Source: Myroides marinus (GTDB lineage: Bacteria > Bacteroidota > Bacteroidia > Flavobacteriales > Flavobacteriaceae). Taken from it: a stretch of DNA of 64,000 nt. The stretch is from contig NZ_FNYS01000006.1 of the NCBI RefSeq assembly GCF_900109075.1, positions 120,251 through 184,250 of the forward strand, written 5' to 3'. Shown here piece by piece: positions 8,062-16,427 of the stretch. Under the pieces are notes generated by a model. That model searched no databases. It was not told the origin of the DNA and was given only the letters and a program-made list of their open reading frames with translations. The position numbers were made by a program, and so were the translations under genes. The first letter of the stretch is position 1. Each line of letters starts with the position of its first letter.

Positions 8062-8430
8062 AATCTTTTATACTAACCAAGCTAAAATATGGTAGTCCAA
8101 ATAAAATTTCATTACACTGAAAAAAGTAATAGCAAGATATGTCTTTGTGGATACAAAATTTACATTTTATACCACTAAAGACTTTCTTGCCTTTTCTGCG
8201 AAAAGGGTAAAAAAACTTCGGAACTCGTTTTATAATTTTTAAGTCGCTCTGTTTTAAAGTGAAAATCGAATACATTTTTCGCCTCTTTTTATAACAAATT
8301 ATTGCTGAAAAAAAATAACTACAGTGAATTAAATAAAAATAAAAAACTTGAAATAATTTCGATTTTGTTCAAATTCTGAAGCCGTATTTTTGAACACGTC
8401 ATAATAATTTCCAAATATTAGCAAAATAAA
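8062..8430. other. gene-poor AT-rich stretch, probable end of a mobilisable element
   Basis: I see no convincing gene in these 369 bases; a 75-codon minus-strand ORF here is Lys/Phe-rich and unconvincing. There is a hairpin CCTTTTC(8190-8196)-TGC-GAAAAGG(8200-8206) followed by an A-run. Its position after a primase/HTH pair would suit an origin of transfer or an element end, but that is inference. Confidence 0.35.
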
Positions 8431-8444
8431 AATGAACGTTCATT
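8431..8444. promoter_or_regulatory. TetR-type operator 1 (perfect palindrome)
   Basis: AATGAACGTTCATT is a perfect 14-bp palindrome. It sits about where the -33 element of the doxX promoter would be. A one-mismatch copy lies before the ohr gene. The tetR gene next door is the likely ligand-responsive repressor. Confidence 0.75.
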
Positions 8445-8455
8445 CTTTTTTTTTG

Positions 8456-8463
8456 TATATTTG
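8456..8463 (+). promoter_or_regulatory. Bacteroidota -7 box of the doxX-tetR promoter
   Basis: TATATTTG matches the TAnnTTTG consensus, 27 bp before the doxX ATG and just downstream of operator 1. Confidence 0.65.
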
Positions 8464-8490
8464 CACTATCAAACTAGATAAAAGAAGAAA

Positions 8491-8895
8491 ATGAAACAGT
8501 TATTTTGGACCGTATTAAAAATTATTTTGGCACTCTTCATGATTTATGGTGGCGTACAGCATTTTATAAAACCCGATTTTTACATTCCATTTGTCCCTTC
8601 GTTTTTGCCATATCCAATGGCTATAATCTATATCTCCGGTATCATTGAAATTGCTTTAGGTTCGGCAATGTTATTAAACAAAAAATACGCTAAATTTGGT
8701 GCTTTGGGCGTTCTGGTTTTAATGATCTTGTTTTTACCAATCCACATCTGGGACGTGTTTTCCGAAACGCCAGCGATTGGCAGTCATAAGGCCGCCTTGA
8801 TTAGACTACCGGTCCAATTTGTACTAATTGCTTTGTCATGGAAAGTATACAGTATATTATCTATTAAAAAAAATAATGAATATTCAAATGATTAA
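8491..8895 (+). CDS. DoxX-family membrane protein
   Basis: A 134-residue protein with four predicted membrane segments (near residues 5-22, 45-62, 70-88 and 105-125). The YGGVQHFIKPDFYIPFVP motif and the EIALGSAMLLN helix are typical of DoxX/DoxD-like quinone-associated proteins. First gene of a TetR-controlled unit; it overlaps the tetR gene start by a few bases. It probably acts in membrane redox or oxidative-stress tolerance; substrate unknown. Confidence 0.82.
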   Translation: MKQLFWTVLKIILALFMIYGGVQHFIKPDFYIPFVPSFLPYPMAIIYISGIIEIALGSAMLLNKKYAKFGALGVLVLMILFLPIHIWDVFSETPAIGSHKAALIRLPVQFVLIALSWKVYSILSIKKNNEYSND

Positions 8896-9466
8896 GAAAG
8901 AAAAAATAACGGATAAAAAAAGTGCCCTACTGAGCGCTACTCTAACGTTGGTGAATGATCATGGCTTTCATGATGCTCCAATGTCCAAAATTGCAAAACT
9001 TGCGGGAGTGGCACCGGCCACCATCTATCTTTATTTCGAAAATAAACAAAATCTGATCAATACCCTTTACCTTGAAGTAAAGGCTTCTTTTAATAAATTC
9101 GCGTTTAATGGCTACCATGAGGACATGCCTGTTAAAAAAGGTTTCGAAATAATATGGTACAATGTTGCTGATTATAAATTAAATCAAATAAAAGAAGCTT
9201 CATTTTTATCTCAATGTGATAATACGCCTATGATAGACGAAGAAATCAGGAAAGAAGGATTAAAACATTTGCAACCCCTACTTGATTTATGGGAAAAAGG
9301 AAAAGAGGAAGGTATTATAAAGCCTCTTTCAATCTTTGTTCTCTACTCTTATGCAATATATCCTTTGTCTTTTCTCATGGCGATGCAGGATAGAAACCTG
9401 TACACTTTGGACAAAAAGGTATTAGATGAAACTTTTCGAGCTGCCTGGGATGCCATAAAATTGTGA
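8888..9466 (+). CDS. TetR/AcrR-family transcriptional regulator
   Basis: 192 residues from the ATG at 8888 (an in-frame ATG at 8876 is also possible). The N-terminal HTH is at about 25-50: MSKIAKLAGVAPATIYLYFE, then NKQNLINTLY. The ligand-binding helices follow to the C-terminus, giving a normal TetR length. It overlaps the end of doxX, so the two are co-transcribed. The palindrome GAACGTTC occurs before doxX and before ohr, which suggests it represses both its own operon and the redox genes downstream. Ligand not evident. Confidence 0.88.
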   Translation: MIKKEKITDKKSALLSATLTLVNDHGFHDAPMSKIAKLAGVAPATIYLYFENKQNLINTLYLEVKASFNKFAFNGYHEDMPVKKGFEIIWYNVADYKLNQIKEASFLSQCDNTPMIDEEIRKEGLKHLQPLLDLWEKGKEEGIIKPLSIFVLYSYAIYPLSFLMAMQDRNLYTLDKKVLDETFRAAWDAIKL

Positions 9467-9488
9467 TATTTTTTTGTTCAAAATAAAG

Positions 9489-9502
9489 AATGAACGTTCG
9501 TT
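9489..9502. promoter_or_regulatory. TetR-type operator 2
   Basis: AATGAACGTTCGTT repeats operator 1 with one change (A to G at position 12). It lies 35 bp before the ohr-like gene, in the gap after tetR, and probably controls an internal promoter. Confidence 0.7.
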
Positions 9503-9536
9503 AATAATATATAGATTTAAAAATTAAAAATATAAA

Positions 9537-9956
9537 ATGATGAAAAAATTATATACAGCTAATGCAACTGCAACTGGCGGTCGTGAAGGACGTACCAAAT
9601 CAGATGATGGGGTATTGGATTTTAAAATAGAGATCCCGAAAGAAATGGGAGGCAAAGGTGGTGCCTATACCAACCCGGAACAACTTTTTGCAGCAGGCTA
9701 TGCAGCTTGCTTTGATAGTGCACTGAACCTTGTTGCCCGCAATCAGAAAATTAAACTCAAAGATACTTCAGTAACGGCGTCTGTCAGTATCGGTCAAAAT
9801 AGTGAAGGTGGTTTTTCGCTAGCCGTTGATCTTGCCGTAAGCATCCCTGAAATAGAACGTGAAACCGCACAAAAATTACTTGAAACCGCGCATCAAGTTT
9901 GTCCTTATTCCAATGCGACAAGGGGCAACATAGAAGTCAATTTAAATTTATTATAA
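9537..9956 (+). CDS. Ohr/OsmC-type organic hydroperoxide resistance protein
   Basis: A 139-residue thiol peroxidase of the Ohr subfamily. The two reactive cysteines are Cys58 (GYAACFDSA) and Cys122 (HQVCPYSNATRG). The N-terminal ATATGGREGR and the NPEQLFAAGYAACF core are diagnostic. It reduces organic hydroperoxides in the cytoplasm with dithiol cofactors. The start is either of two adjacent ATGs (9537 or 9540). First gene after operator 2 and followed 11 bp later by a reductase gene. Complete length. Confidence 0.93.
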   Translation: MMKKLYTANATATGGREGRTKSDDGVLDFKIEIPKEMGGKGGAYTNPEQLFAAGYAACFDSALNLVARNQKIKLKDTSVTASVSIGQNSEGGFSLAVDLAVSIPEIERETAQKLLETAHQVCPYSNATRGNIEVNLNLL

Positions 9957-9967
9957 AACCTAAGAAA

Positions 9968-10963
9968 ATGAACAAAGCAATTTATTTAAACAGTCGTCCA
10001 ATTGGAAAACCAAAAGAATCGGATTTTAAATTTGTAAATGAAGACAAGCCTGAGATTACCAATGGCGAAATTCTTTTGAAAACAAAATTCGTTTCTGTTG
10101 ATCCTTATTTAAGGGGAAGAATGAGCGACGCCAAGTCGTATGTGCAACCCTTCAAATTAAATGAACCAATTTCCTCTGGATGTATAGCAGAAGTTATCGA
10201 GTCTAAAAACGATTCCTTTAAAAAAGGGGATTTTGTGTCTGGCTCTTTGGACTGGAAAGAATATCAAACTTCAAAAGGAGAGAACCTATTAAAAGTAGAT
10301 GAGAACAAAGCCCCGTTATCTGCCTATCTGGGCGTTTTGGGTATGACCGGATTAACGGCTTACTTCGGCTTAACTGAAATAGGAAAGCCCCAAAAAGGGG
10401 AAACAGTAGTGGTATCCGGCGCAGCTGGTGCTGTTGGTAGTATTGTTGGTCAAATCGCAAAAATATTAGGTTGCCGTGTTGTTGGCATAGCAGGTACAGA
10501 TGAAAAAGTAGCAATGCTAAAATCAAAATTTGGGTTTGATGAGGCCATCAACTATAATACTGTTAAGGATATGACCAAGGCAATTGCAGATGCTTGTCCA
10601 AACGGAGTTGATGTTTATTTCGATAATGTGGGAGGCGATATATCCGATAGTGTACATGTCAACATTAATAGGTTGGGTAGAATTATTGTTTGTGGAGCCA
10701 TTTCGGCCTACAATGACACTTCTGCTCCAACAGGTCCGAGAGTTGAACATTTTTTGATTAGGAAAAGTGCGCTTATGCAAGGTTTTATTGTTGGAAATTA
10801 TGCAGAGAAGTTTCCTGAAGGAATGCAACAATTATCAAAATGGTTAAAAGACGACAAACTTACTTATTCAGAAACTATTGTAGAAGGTTTTGATGCCATT
10901 CCGCAAGCGTTTATTGATCTTTTTGAAGGTAAAAACAAAGGAAAAATGATCGTAAAGATATAA
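9968..10963 (+). CDS. NADP-dependent MDR oxidoreductase (CurA/PTGR-like)
   Basis: 331 residues from the ATG at 9968; an ORF extension upstream overlaps ohr and is not needed. Zinc-independent medium-chain reductase: the Rossmann motif VVSGAAGAVGSIVGQIAKIL, the N-terminal RPIGKPKESDF and the SVDPYLRGRM segment are typical of enzymes that reduce alpha,beta-unsaturated ketones and aldehydes with NADPH. It fits an electrophile-detoxification operon between ohr and the Old Yellow Enzyme. Confidence 0.9.
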   Translation: MNKAIYLNSRPIGKPKESDFKFVNEDKPEITNGEILLKTKFVSVDPYLRGRMSDAKSYVQPFKLNEPISSGCIAEVIESKNDSFKKGDFVSGSLDWKEYQTSKGENLLKVDENKAPLSAYLGVLGMTGLTAYFGLTEIGKPQKGETVVVSGAAGAVGSIVGQIAKILGCRVVGIAGTDEKVAMLKSKFGFDEAINYNTVKDMTKAIADACPNGVDVYFDNVGGDISDSVHVNINRLGRIIVCGAISAYNDTSAPTGPRVEHFLIRKSALMQGFIVGNYAEKFPEGMQQLSKWLKDDKLTYSETIVEGFDAIPQAFIDLFEGKNKGKMIVKI

Positions 10964-10989
10964 TTGCAATACCAATAATTATTTAAAAA

Positions 10990-12123
10990 ATGAAGTCAAA
11001 TTATAATAAGATACTCTCTCCTTTTACTTTTCCCGTTTCCGGGATTAATATAACGAATAGAATCGTACTGGCTCCTATGACCACCTTTTCGGGTAATGAT
11101 GATGGAACTACTACAGATGCCGAAGTGGCATACTACCGTGAACGCAATCAATCAGCCGGGCTATTGATTACCGCTTGCGCCTATGTAATTAAACATGGAA
11201 AAGGTTTTCATGGTCAGATAGGTGCCGATTCTGATGAATTAATTCCAAGCTTAAAAAGAATAGCTGATGCCTTAAAAGCGAACGGCAACAAAGCTGTACT
11301 TCAGTTATATCACGGGGGAAGGATGTCACCTCCCGAAGAACTCGTTGACGGACAATCATTAAGTGCCAGTGCTGTTGCCGCCGTGAGAGAAGGCGCTCAA
11401 GTTCCACGAGAAATGACTGCAACTGAAATAGAAGAAACAATTGTGGCTTTTGGTGAAGCTACACGCAGAGCAATTGAGGCTGGTTTCGATGGAGTTGAAA
11501 TACATGGAGCAAACACTTATTTATTACAGCAATTCTTCTCCCCTCATTCTAATCGTAGAACAGACAAATGGGGTGGAGATTTGATGAAGAGAATGACTTT
11601 CCCCCTTGCTGTAGTTGATGCTGTAATAGAATCGGCTGCACTTTCATCCAATCCATTTCTTGTTGGATACCGTCTTTCACCCGAAGAATTGGAAAATCCA
11701 GGTATCACAATGGAAGATACACTTCATTTGGTGGAAGCACTTTCCCTAAAACAATTAGACTATTTACACATTTCAGTGATGGATTTTTGGGCAGGTTCAA
11801 TGCGTGATAAAAATGATACGGCACCTAGGGCCCAACTAATTGCAACCAAAGTGGGTCATAGCCTTCCTGTTATTGGTGTCGGAAGTCTTCACACGCCAGA
11901 AGAAGTAGAAAGAGTTCTTACGGGCAACATTCCATTGGTAGCCATGGCCAGAGAACTTTTAATGGAACCGCATTGGTTGACCAAAGTAAAGAACAATGCA
12001 GTGGACCAAATTAGAACGGAACTGGATGTAAATACTCAAGATTTATTAAAGATACCCACTCCTCTTTGGAGCGCACTTATTTCAAGAACAGGTTGGTTGC
12101 CTGTGAAAAATAACCAACACTAA
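10990..12123 (+). CDS. NADH:flavin oxidoreductase, Old Yellow Enzyme family
   Basis: A 377-residue FMN-dependent TIM-barrel ene-reductase. Visible motifs: RIVLAPMTT near the N-terminus, VLQLYHGGRM, the substrate-binding HGANTYLLQQFFSPHSNRRT and C-terminal GVGSLHTPEEVE plus VAMARELLMEP for FMN-phosphate binding. It would reduce activated C=C bonds of quinones, enones or nitro-compounds. It is 26 bp after the MDR gene and 27 bp before the iron-ADH, all codirectional. Confidence 0.92.
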   Translation: MKSNYNKILSPFTFPVSGINITNRIVLAPMTTFSGNDDGTTTDAEVAYYRERNQSAGLLITACAYVIKHGKGFHGQIGADSDELIPSLKRIADALKANGNKAVLQLYHGGRMSPPEELVDGQSLSASAVAAVREGAQVPREMTATEIEETIVAFGEATRRAIEAGFDGVEIHGANTYLLQQFFSPHSNRRTDKWGGDLMKRMTFPLAVVDAVIESAALSSNPFLVGYRLSPEELENPGITMEDTLHLVEALSLKQLDYLHISVMDFWAGSMRDKNDTAPRAQLIATKVGHSLPVIGVGSLHTPEEVERVLTGNIPLVAMARELLMEPHWLTKVKNNAVDQIRTELDVNTQDLLKIPTPLWSALISRTGWLPVKNNQH

Positions 12124-12150
12124 TTATTTAATATTTAAAACAAAAGTCAA

Positions 12151-13311
12151 ATGAAAAATTTTCAATTTAAAAATCCAACAAAAATACTATTTGGCAAAGG
12201 TCAAATAGAGAATCTATCAAAAGAGATTCCCGAAAACGCAAAAATATTGTTGCTATACGGAGGCGGAAGCATCAAAAAAAACGGAATCTACGATCAGGTT
12301 AAAAAAGCACTTTCGGCTTATGAAGTTGTGGAATTTGGAGGAATTCCTGCGAATCCAGAATATAGTATTTTATTAAAAGCCCTACAAGTTATAAAAGAGG
12401 ATGGCATTAATTTCTTACTGGCCGTTGGTGGAGGATCCGTTATCGATGGTACAAAATTTTTATCGGCAGCAGCCCTTTACAAAGGCGATAGCCCTTGGGA
12501 TTTATTAACCGCGAATAAACCTACTACCGAGGGAATGCCCTTTGGAACGGTTTTAACCTTGCCTGCAACAGGTTCTGAAATGAATTCTGGAGCGGTTATT
12601 ACTAGAAAAGAAACTAAAGAGAAATTGGCCATGGGCGGACCAGGTCTCTTTCCGTTTTTTTCGATTCTTGATCCAGAAGTAGTGAAATCTATTCCCCAAC
12701 GCCAGTTAGCCAATGGGATCACAGATGCCTACACACACGTTCTTGAGCAATATATGACCTATCCTACGGGTGCTTTGTTACAGGATCGCTTTGCAGAAAG
12801 TATTTTACAAACCTTGGTTGAAGTGGCACCAGCCATTTTAAAAGATCCATCAGATTACGCCGCTGCATCAAACTTTATGTGGAGCTGTACGATGGCGCTG
12901 AACGGACTAATCCAACAAGGAGTTCCCGGCGACTGGGCTGTACATATGATGGGACACGAATTAACGGCGCTTTACGGCATTGATCATGCAAGAACATTGG
13001 CTATTGTGGCTCCAAGCCATTACCGTTATAACTTTGATTCTAAAAAGGAAAAGCTCGCACAATATGCAGAACGTATCTGGAATGTTGTAGATGGAACAGT
13101 GGAGGAAAAAGCCAAGGCAGGAATTGAAAAAACTGAAGAATTTTTTCACTCTTTAGGAATCAAAACGAAACTTTCAGAATACACTGATGATTATTCAGAG
13201 ACTGGAAGTATTGTCTCAAAACGTTTTACAGACCGTGGCTGGACCGGACTTGGAGAACACAAAACCCTTAGCCCTTCCGATGCGGAAAAAATAGTAGAAA
13301 TGAGTTATTAA
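12151..13311 (+). CDS. iron-containing alcohol dehydrogenase (YqhD/BDH-like)
   Basis: A 386-residue group III alcohol dehydrogenase. N-terminal FKNPTKILFGKGQIENL, NAD(P)-binding AVGGGSVIDGTKF (about residues 90-102), TLPATGSEMNSGAVIT, and a metal-binding segment with the histidines of VHMMGHELTALYGIDHA. Its match to the YqhD/butanol-dehydrogenase branch suggests NADPH-dependent aldehyde reduction. Member of the detoxification operon. Confidence 0.93.
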   Translation: MKNFQFKNPTKILFGKGQIENLSKEIPENAKILLLYGGGSIKKNGIYDQVKKALSAYEVVEFGGIPANPEYSILLKALQVIKEDGINFLLAVGGGSVIDGTKFLSAAALYKGDSPWDLLTANKPTTEGMPFGTVLTLPATGSEMNSGAVITRKETKEKLAMGGPGLFPFFSILDPEVVKSIPQRQLANGITDAYTHVLEQYMTYPTGALLQDRFAESILQTLVEVAPAILKDPSDYAAASNFMWSCTMALNGLIQQGVPGDWAVHMMGHELTALYGIDHARTLAIVAPSHYRYNFDSKKEKLAQYAERIWNVVDGTVEEKAKAGIEKTEEFFHSLGIKTKLSEYTDDYSETGSIVSKRFTDRGWTGLGEHKTLSPSDAEKIVEMSY

Positions 13312-13329
13312 CATTTTAACCTAGAAAAA

Positions 13330-14313
13330 ATGAAAACAAGAACAATTGGAAAAAGCGACCTAAAAGTATTTCCCATAGGCCTAGGATCCATGGGAATGTC
13401 GGAATTTTATGGGAAAACGGATGAAAAACAAAGTATTAAAACCTTGCACAAAGCATTAGACATTGGGGTGAATTTTATTGATACCGCCGATGTTTATGGA
13501 ATAGGGGATAATGAAGAATTATTACGGAAAGCCTATAGCGATCGCTGGAACGATCTGGTACTAGCGACAAAGTTTGGCTTTGTAAGGGACAAGAACAACC
13601 CAGAAGTAAGGCAACTTAATGGTTCTCCCGAGTATGTAAAAAGCGCTTGTGAAGCAAGTTTAAAACGATTGGGCCGCGAGGCAATCGATTTGTATTACCT
13701 ACATCGTGTGGATCCTAATACGCCTATTGAGGAAACAGTTGGGGCAATGGCAGAACTGGTAAAAGAAGGAAAAGTTAGATATATCGGGCTTTCGGAAGTA
13801 TCAGGCGATACGCTAAGACGTGCCCACAAAGTTCATCCTATTACTGCGGTACAAACCGAGTATTCCATCTGGTCACGTGATGTTGAGCAAACCACAATGT
13901 CCGTTATAGAAGAGTTGGGAATTTCATTAGTGCCCTACAGTCCTTTGGGTAGAGGTTTTCTATCAGGCACCATCAAGGACACTTCAGAATTATCCGAGAA
14001 TGATTTCCGACATACAGTGCCTCGTTTCCAAAAAGAATTCTTTGAAAGCAACAAAACACTTTTAAGCCGAATTGAGCAGTTAGCTGACAAGAAGAACGTA
14101 ACACCTGCACAATTGTCTTTAGCTTGGTTATTACACAAAGGAGAAAATATTATTCCTATTCCCGGTACCAAGCATGAGAAATACTTGATCGAAAACGCGA
14201 AAGCTGTTGACGTTGAACTTACCCAAGAAGAGATGCAGTATTTGGATGATACCTACAACACAGTGGCTGGAGAACGCTACAATGCTAATGGTATGAAATT
14301 TACAAATCTTTAA
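13330..14313 (+). CDS. aldo/keto reductase
   Basis: A 327-residue AKR with the catalytic tetrad visible: Asp in FIDTADVYG, Tyr four to five residues on, Lys in LATKFGF, His in YYLHRVD. The C-terminal PIPGTKHEKYLIENAKAV binds NADPH. It reduces aldehydes or ketones. It is 18 bp after the iron-ADH and 24 bp before the DJ-1-like gene. Confidence 0.94.
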   Translation: MKTRTIGKSDLKVFPIGLGSMGMSEFYGKTDEKQSIKTLHKALDIGVNFIDTADVYGIGDNEELLRKAYSDRWNDLVLATKFGFVRDKNNPEVRQLNGSPEYVKSACEASLKRLGREAIDLYYLHRVDPNTPIEETVGAMAELVKEGKVRYIGLSEVSGDTLRRAHKVHPITAVQTEYSIWSRDVEQTTMSVIEELGISLVPYSPLGRGFLSGTIKDTSELSENDFRHTVPRFQKEFFESNKTLLSRIEQLADKKNVTPAQLSLAWLLHKGENIIPIPGTKHEKYLIENAKAVDVELTQEEMQYLDDTYNTVAGERYNANGMKFTNL

Positions 14314-14337
14314 TAAAAACTTTAAAAGTAGATAAAA

Positions 14338-15024
14338 ATGAAAATATTAATTGTGTTAACCTCTCATGCATTATTGGGAAATACTGGTGAGAAAACCGGA
14401 TTTTGGATAGAAGAATTTGCAACGCCTTATTATTATTTAGTAGATAATGGTGCCAGCGTTACTTTGGCCTCACCTGATGGAGGTCAGCCTCCTATCGATC
14501 CTACCAGTGACAAACCGGAAAATCAGACAGAATCAACCAAACGGTTTAAAAATGATGAAGCATTACAAGAAAAACTAAGCAAAACGCATAAACTTTCAGA
14601 AGTGTCTGAAAAGGATTATGATGCCGTATTCTATCCAGGTGGTCACGGGCCTTTATGGGATTTGGCAGAGAGTGAAGTTTCGGCAAGGTTGATAGAGCAC
14701 TTTTATAATGCCGGTAAACCTGTTGCTTTTGTATGCCATGCTCCTGCAGCCTTGAAAAATGTAAAAAATGTTTCGGGTGAGCCACTCGTGAAAGGAAAAA
14801 AAGTAACTGGATTTACAAATTCAGAGGAAAAACTGGTTGGTCTTACCGATGTTGTCCCTTTTCTTGTTGAAGACATGTTGAAGGAAAAAGGAGGTATATA
14901 TAGCAAATCAAAAGATTTTGAGGCATATGCTTTGGAAGATGGATTGCTTATTACAGGACAAAACCCAGCGTCATCGCAAAAAGTTGCCGAACTCTTATTA
15001 AAACAATTAGAGGCTAAAAAATAG
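14338..15024 (+). CDS. DJ-1/PfpI-family protein (Hsp31-like)
   Basis: A 228-residue class I glutamine-amidotransferase-like protein. The nucleophile elbow is FVCHAPAAL with Cys133-His134; Glu25/Glu26 near the N-terminus (GFWIEEFATPYY) and the AVFYPGGHGPLWDL loop complete an Hsp31/glyoxalase III-type site. Such proteins convert methylglyoxal to lactate or act as deglycase/chaperone. It closes the tight part of the operon; a 118-bp gap with a hairpin follows. Confidence 0.9.
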   Translation: MKILIVLTSHALLGNTGEKTGFWIEEFATPYYYLVDNGASVTLASPDGGQPPIDPTSDKPENQTESTKRFKNDEALQEKLSKTHKLSEVSEKDYDAVFYPGGHGPLWDLAESEVSARLIEHFYNAGKPVAFVCHAPAALKNVKNVSGEPLVKGKKVTGFTNSEEKLVGLTDVVPFLVEDMLKEKGGIYSKSKDFEAYALEDGLLITGQNPASSQKVAELLLKQLEAKK

Positions 15025-15063
15025 GTTATTCTGGTCATTCTCTGATAGTATTATCAGCAGTTT

Positions 15064-15094
15064 CTTCCTTCCTCTTCAGTAAAAAGGAAGGAAG
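15064..15094. other. hairpin in the operon
   Basis: CTTCCTTCC (15064-15072) and GGAAGGAAG (15086-15094) form a 9-bp stem with a 13-nt loop between the DJ-1-like and ABM genes. No T-run follows, so partial attenuation or RNA processing is more likely than full termination. Confidence 0.5.
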
Positions 15095-15142
15095 ATGACC
15101 GAGGATAAACACTGATTAACAATTTAAAAAGAATATTGATTT

Positions 15143-15430
15143 ATGATAAAAGTAGTGGCCAAGAATTTTGCTAAAGAAAATAAAATAGACAAAATTTTAG
15201 AACTGGCAAAGGAATTAGTGGAAAAAACAGTGAAAGAAGAAGGGTGTATTAAGTATGAAATGTATCAAAATACCAAAGAGCCAACGGAACTAATAATGTT
15301 AGAAGAATGGGAAACAGAAGAAGATTTAAACAATCACATGTCTTCTGAACATTTTAAAAGAATAGTTCCTCAAATGGCTGAGTATTTAAGAAAAAAAGGA
15401 GAAATTAATATATACAAAAAAGTCATTTAG
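15143..15430 (+). CDS. antibiotic-biosynthesis-monooxygenase (ABM) family protein
   Basis: A 95-residue single ABM domain: MIKVVAKNFAKENKIDKILE, CIKYEMYQNTKEPTELIMLE, then EEWETEEDLNNHMSSEHFKR. The fold and size match YgiN-like quinol monooxygenases, which oxidise quinols or small aromatics without a cofactor. Placement after quinone- and enone-directed reductases fits. Complete. Confidence 0.88.
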   Translation: MIKVVAKNFAKENKIDKILELAKELVEKTVKEEGCIKYEMYQNTKEPTELIMLEEWETEEDLNNHMSSEHFKRIVPQMAEYLRKKGEINIYKKVI

Positions 15431-15682
15431 ACTTTTTATAGAATAAAAGTAAATAAATATTCCTAATGCTGCTGAAGGTAAATCATCGGAAGGATATGAA
15501 ATTTTGTCGATGAGTATGCAAGATTTTTAAAAACCCCATTACCCAAGCCCATAAATGTGGCTTTGTAGTCATCGACGCTGGAAACTTAGAGATATAAAAA
15601 TATAGCGTTAAAAATCTCTTCTTAATTTATACATATACAATGGTTTGACAATACCAAACTTTAAACTTTTTACTTAAACAAA

Positions 15683-16126
15683 ATGGAAAAATTTATTTGG
15701 ATTATAATGGCATTTATTGCTGGTACATTTCTTCCGATACAGTCCGGCATGAATAACAAACTGGCTAAGACTGGCGGTAGTCCCATCCATGCATCAATGA
15801 TATCATTTGCTATCGGTCTTTTGGCATTAGTGATTTACATCCTCCTAACTTCTCAAGACATCTCATGGAGAGGTATAAGAGATGCGCCTATATATGCATG
15901 GTTGGGTGGATTATTGGGTGCTTTTTATGTCACGATCATTGTGCTTGCCTTTCCTAAAATCGGACCTGGATTAACTTTCGGATTAGTAGTTACTGGACAA
16001 TTGTTAATATCCATGTTGATGGAGCACTTTCACATTATGGGAGCACAACATATACCAATCACTATAGGCAGAGTTACGGGTATGCTACTAATTATTGGGG
16101 GAGTAATAATTATGAAGAATTTTTGA
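15683..16126 (+). CDS. small DMT-type transporter (YdcZ/DUF606 family)
   Basis: A 147-residue membrane protein with five predicted helices: FIWIIMAFIAGTFLPIQSGM, HASMISFAIGLLALVIYILL, AWLGGLLGAFYVTIIVLAFP, GLTFGLVVTGQLLISMLMEH and TGMLLIIGGVIIMKNF. The N-terminal PIQSGMNNKLAK signature matches the YdcZ family. Substrate unknown; it may export a product of the detoxification genes. It is 252 bp after the ABM gene, so it may have its own promoter. Confidence 0.85.
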   Translation: MEKFIWIIMAFIAGTFLPIQSGMNNKLAKTGGSPIHASMISFAIGLLALVIYILLTSQDISWRGIRDAPIYAWLGGLLGAFYVTIIVLAFPKIGPGLTFGLVVTGQLLISMLMEHFHIMGAQHIPITIGRVTGMLLIIGGVIIMKNF

Positions 16127-16427
16127 AAAAATTTGAACTACCATTTCTGTGCTTGGCATTTATAGAACTATGGCGCATTTCAAAGGCCACAAAAAGTAAT
16201 ATATTCCTTAAATTTATTCCAATGAAAGATACTTCAGAAAGTACAATTGTTCAAAATATTGAAAATCAGAGATCTTTTTTCTCTACTCAGAAAACAAAAA
16301 AAAGCGGTTGTTACCACACCTATCTGGAGTGATTTGCTATTAAAATATGCGTCTTTTAAGTGTTTTAATTTAATAAGAAAAATTGTCTGAGTTACTGAAA
16401 TACTAAAAAATATTTATAAATAATAAC
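16127..16427. other. no convincing gene
   Basis: A 69-codon TTG-start ORF (16123-16332) continues from the transporter stop, but its composition and lack of a start argue against a gene. AT-rich leader sequence for the following lipoprotein gene fills the rest. Confidence 0.4.

Noticed and set aside
8048..8275. 75-codon minus-strand ORF
   Set aside because: Lys/Phe/Cys-rich translation of AT-rich DNA, overlaps the previous gene end, no start context.
16123..16332. 69-codon ORF after the small transporter
   Set aside because: TTG start overlapping a stop codon, no recognisable family, AT-rich composition.
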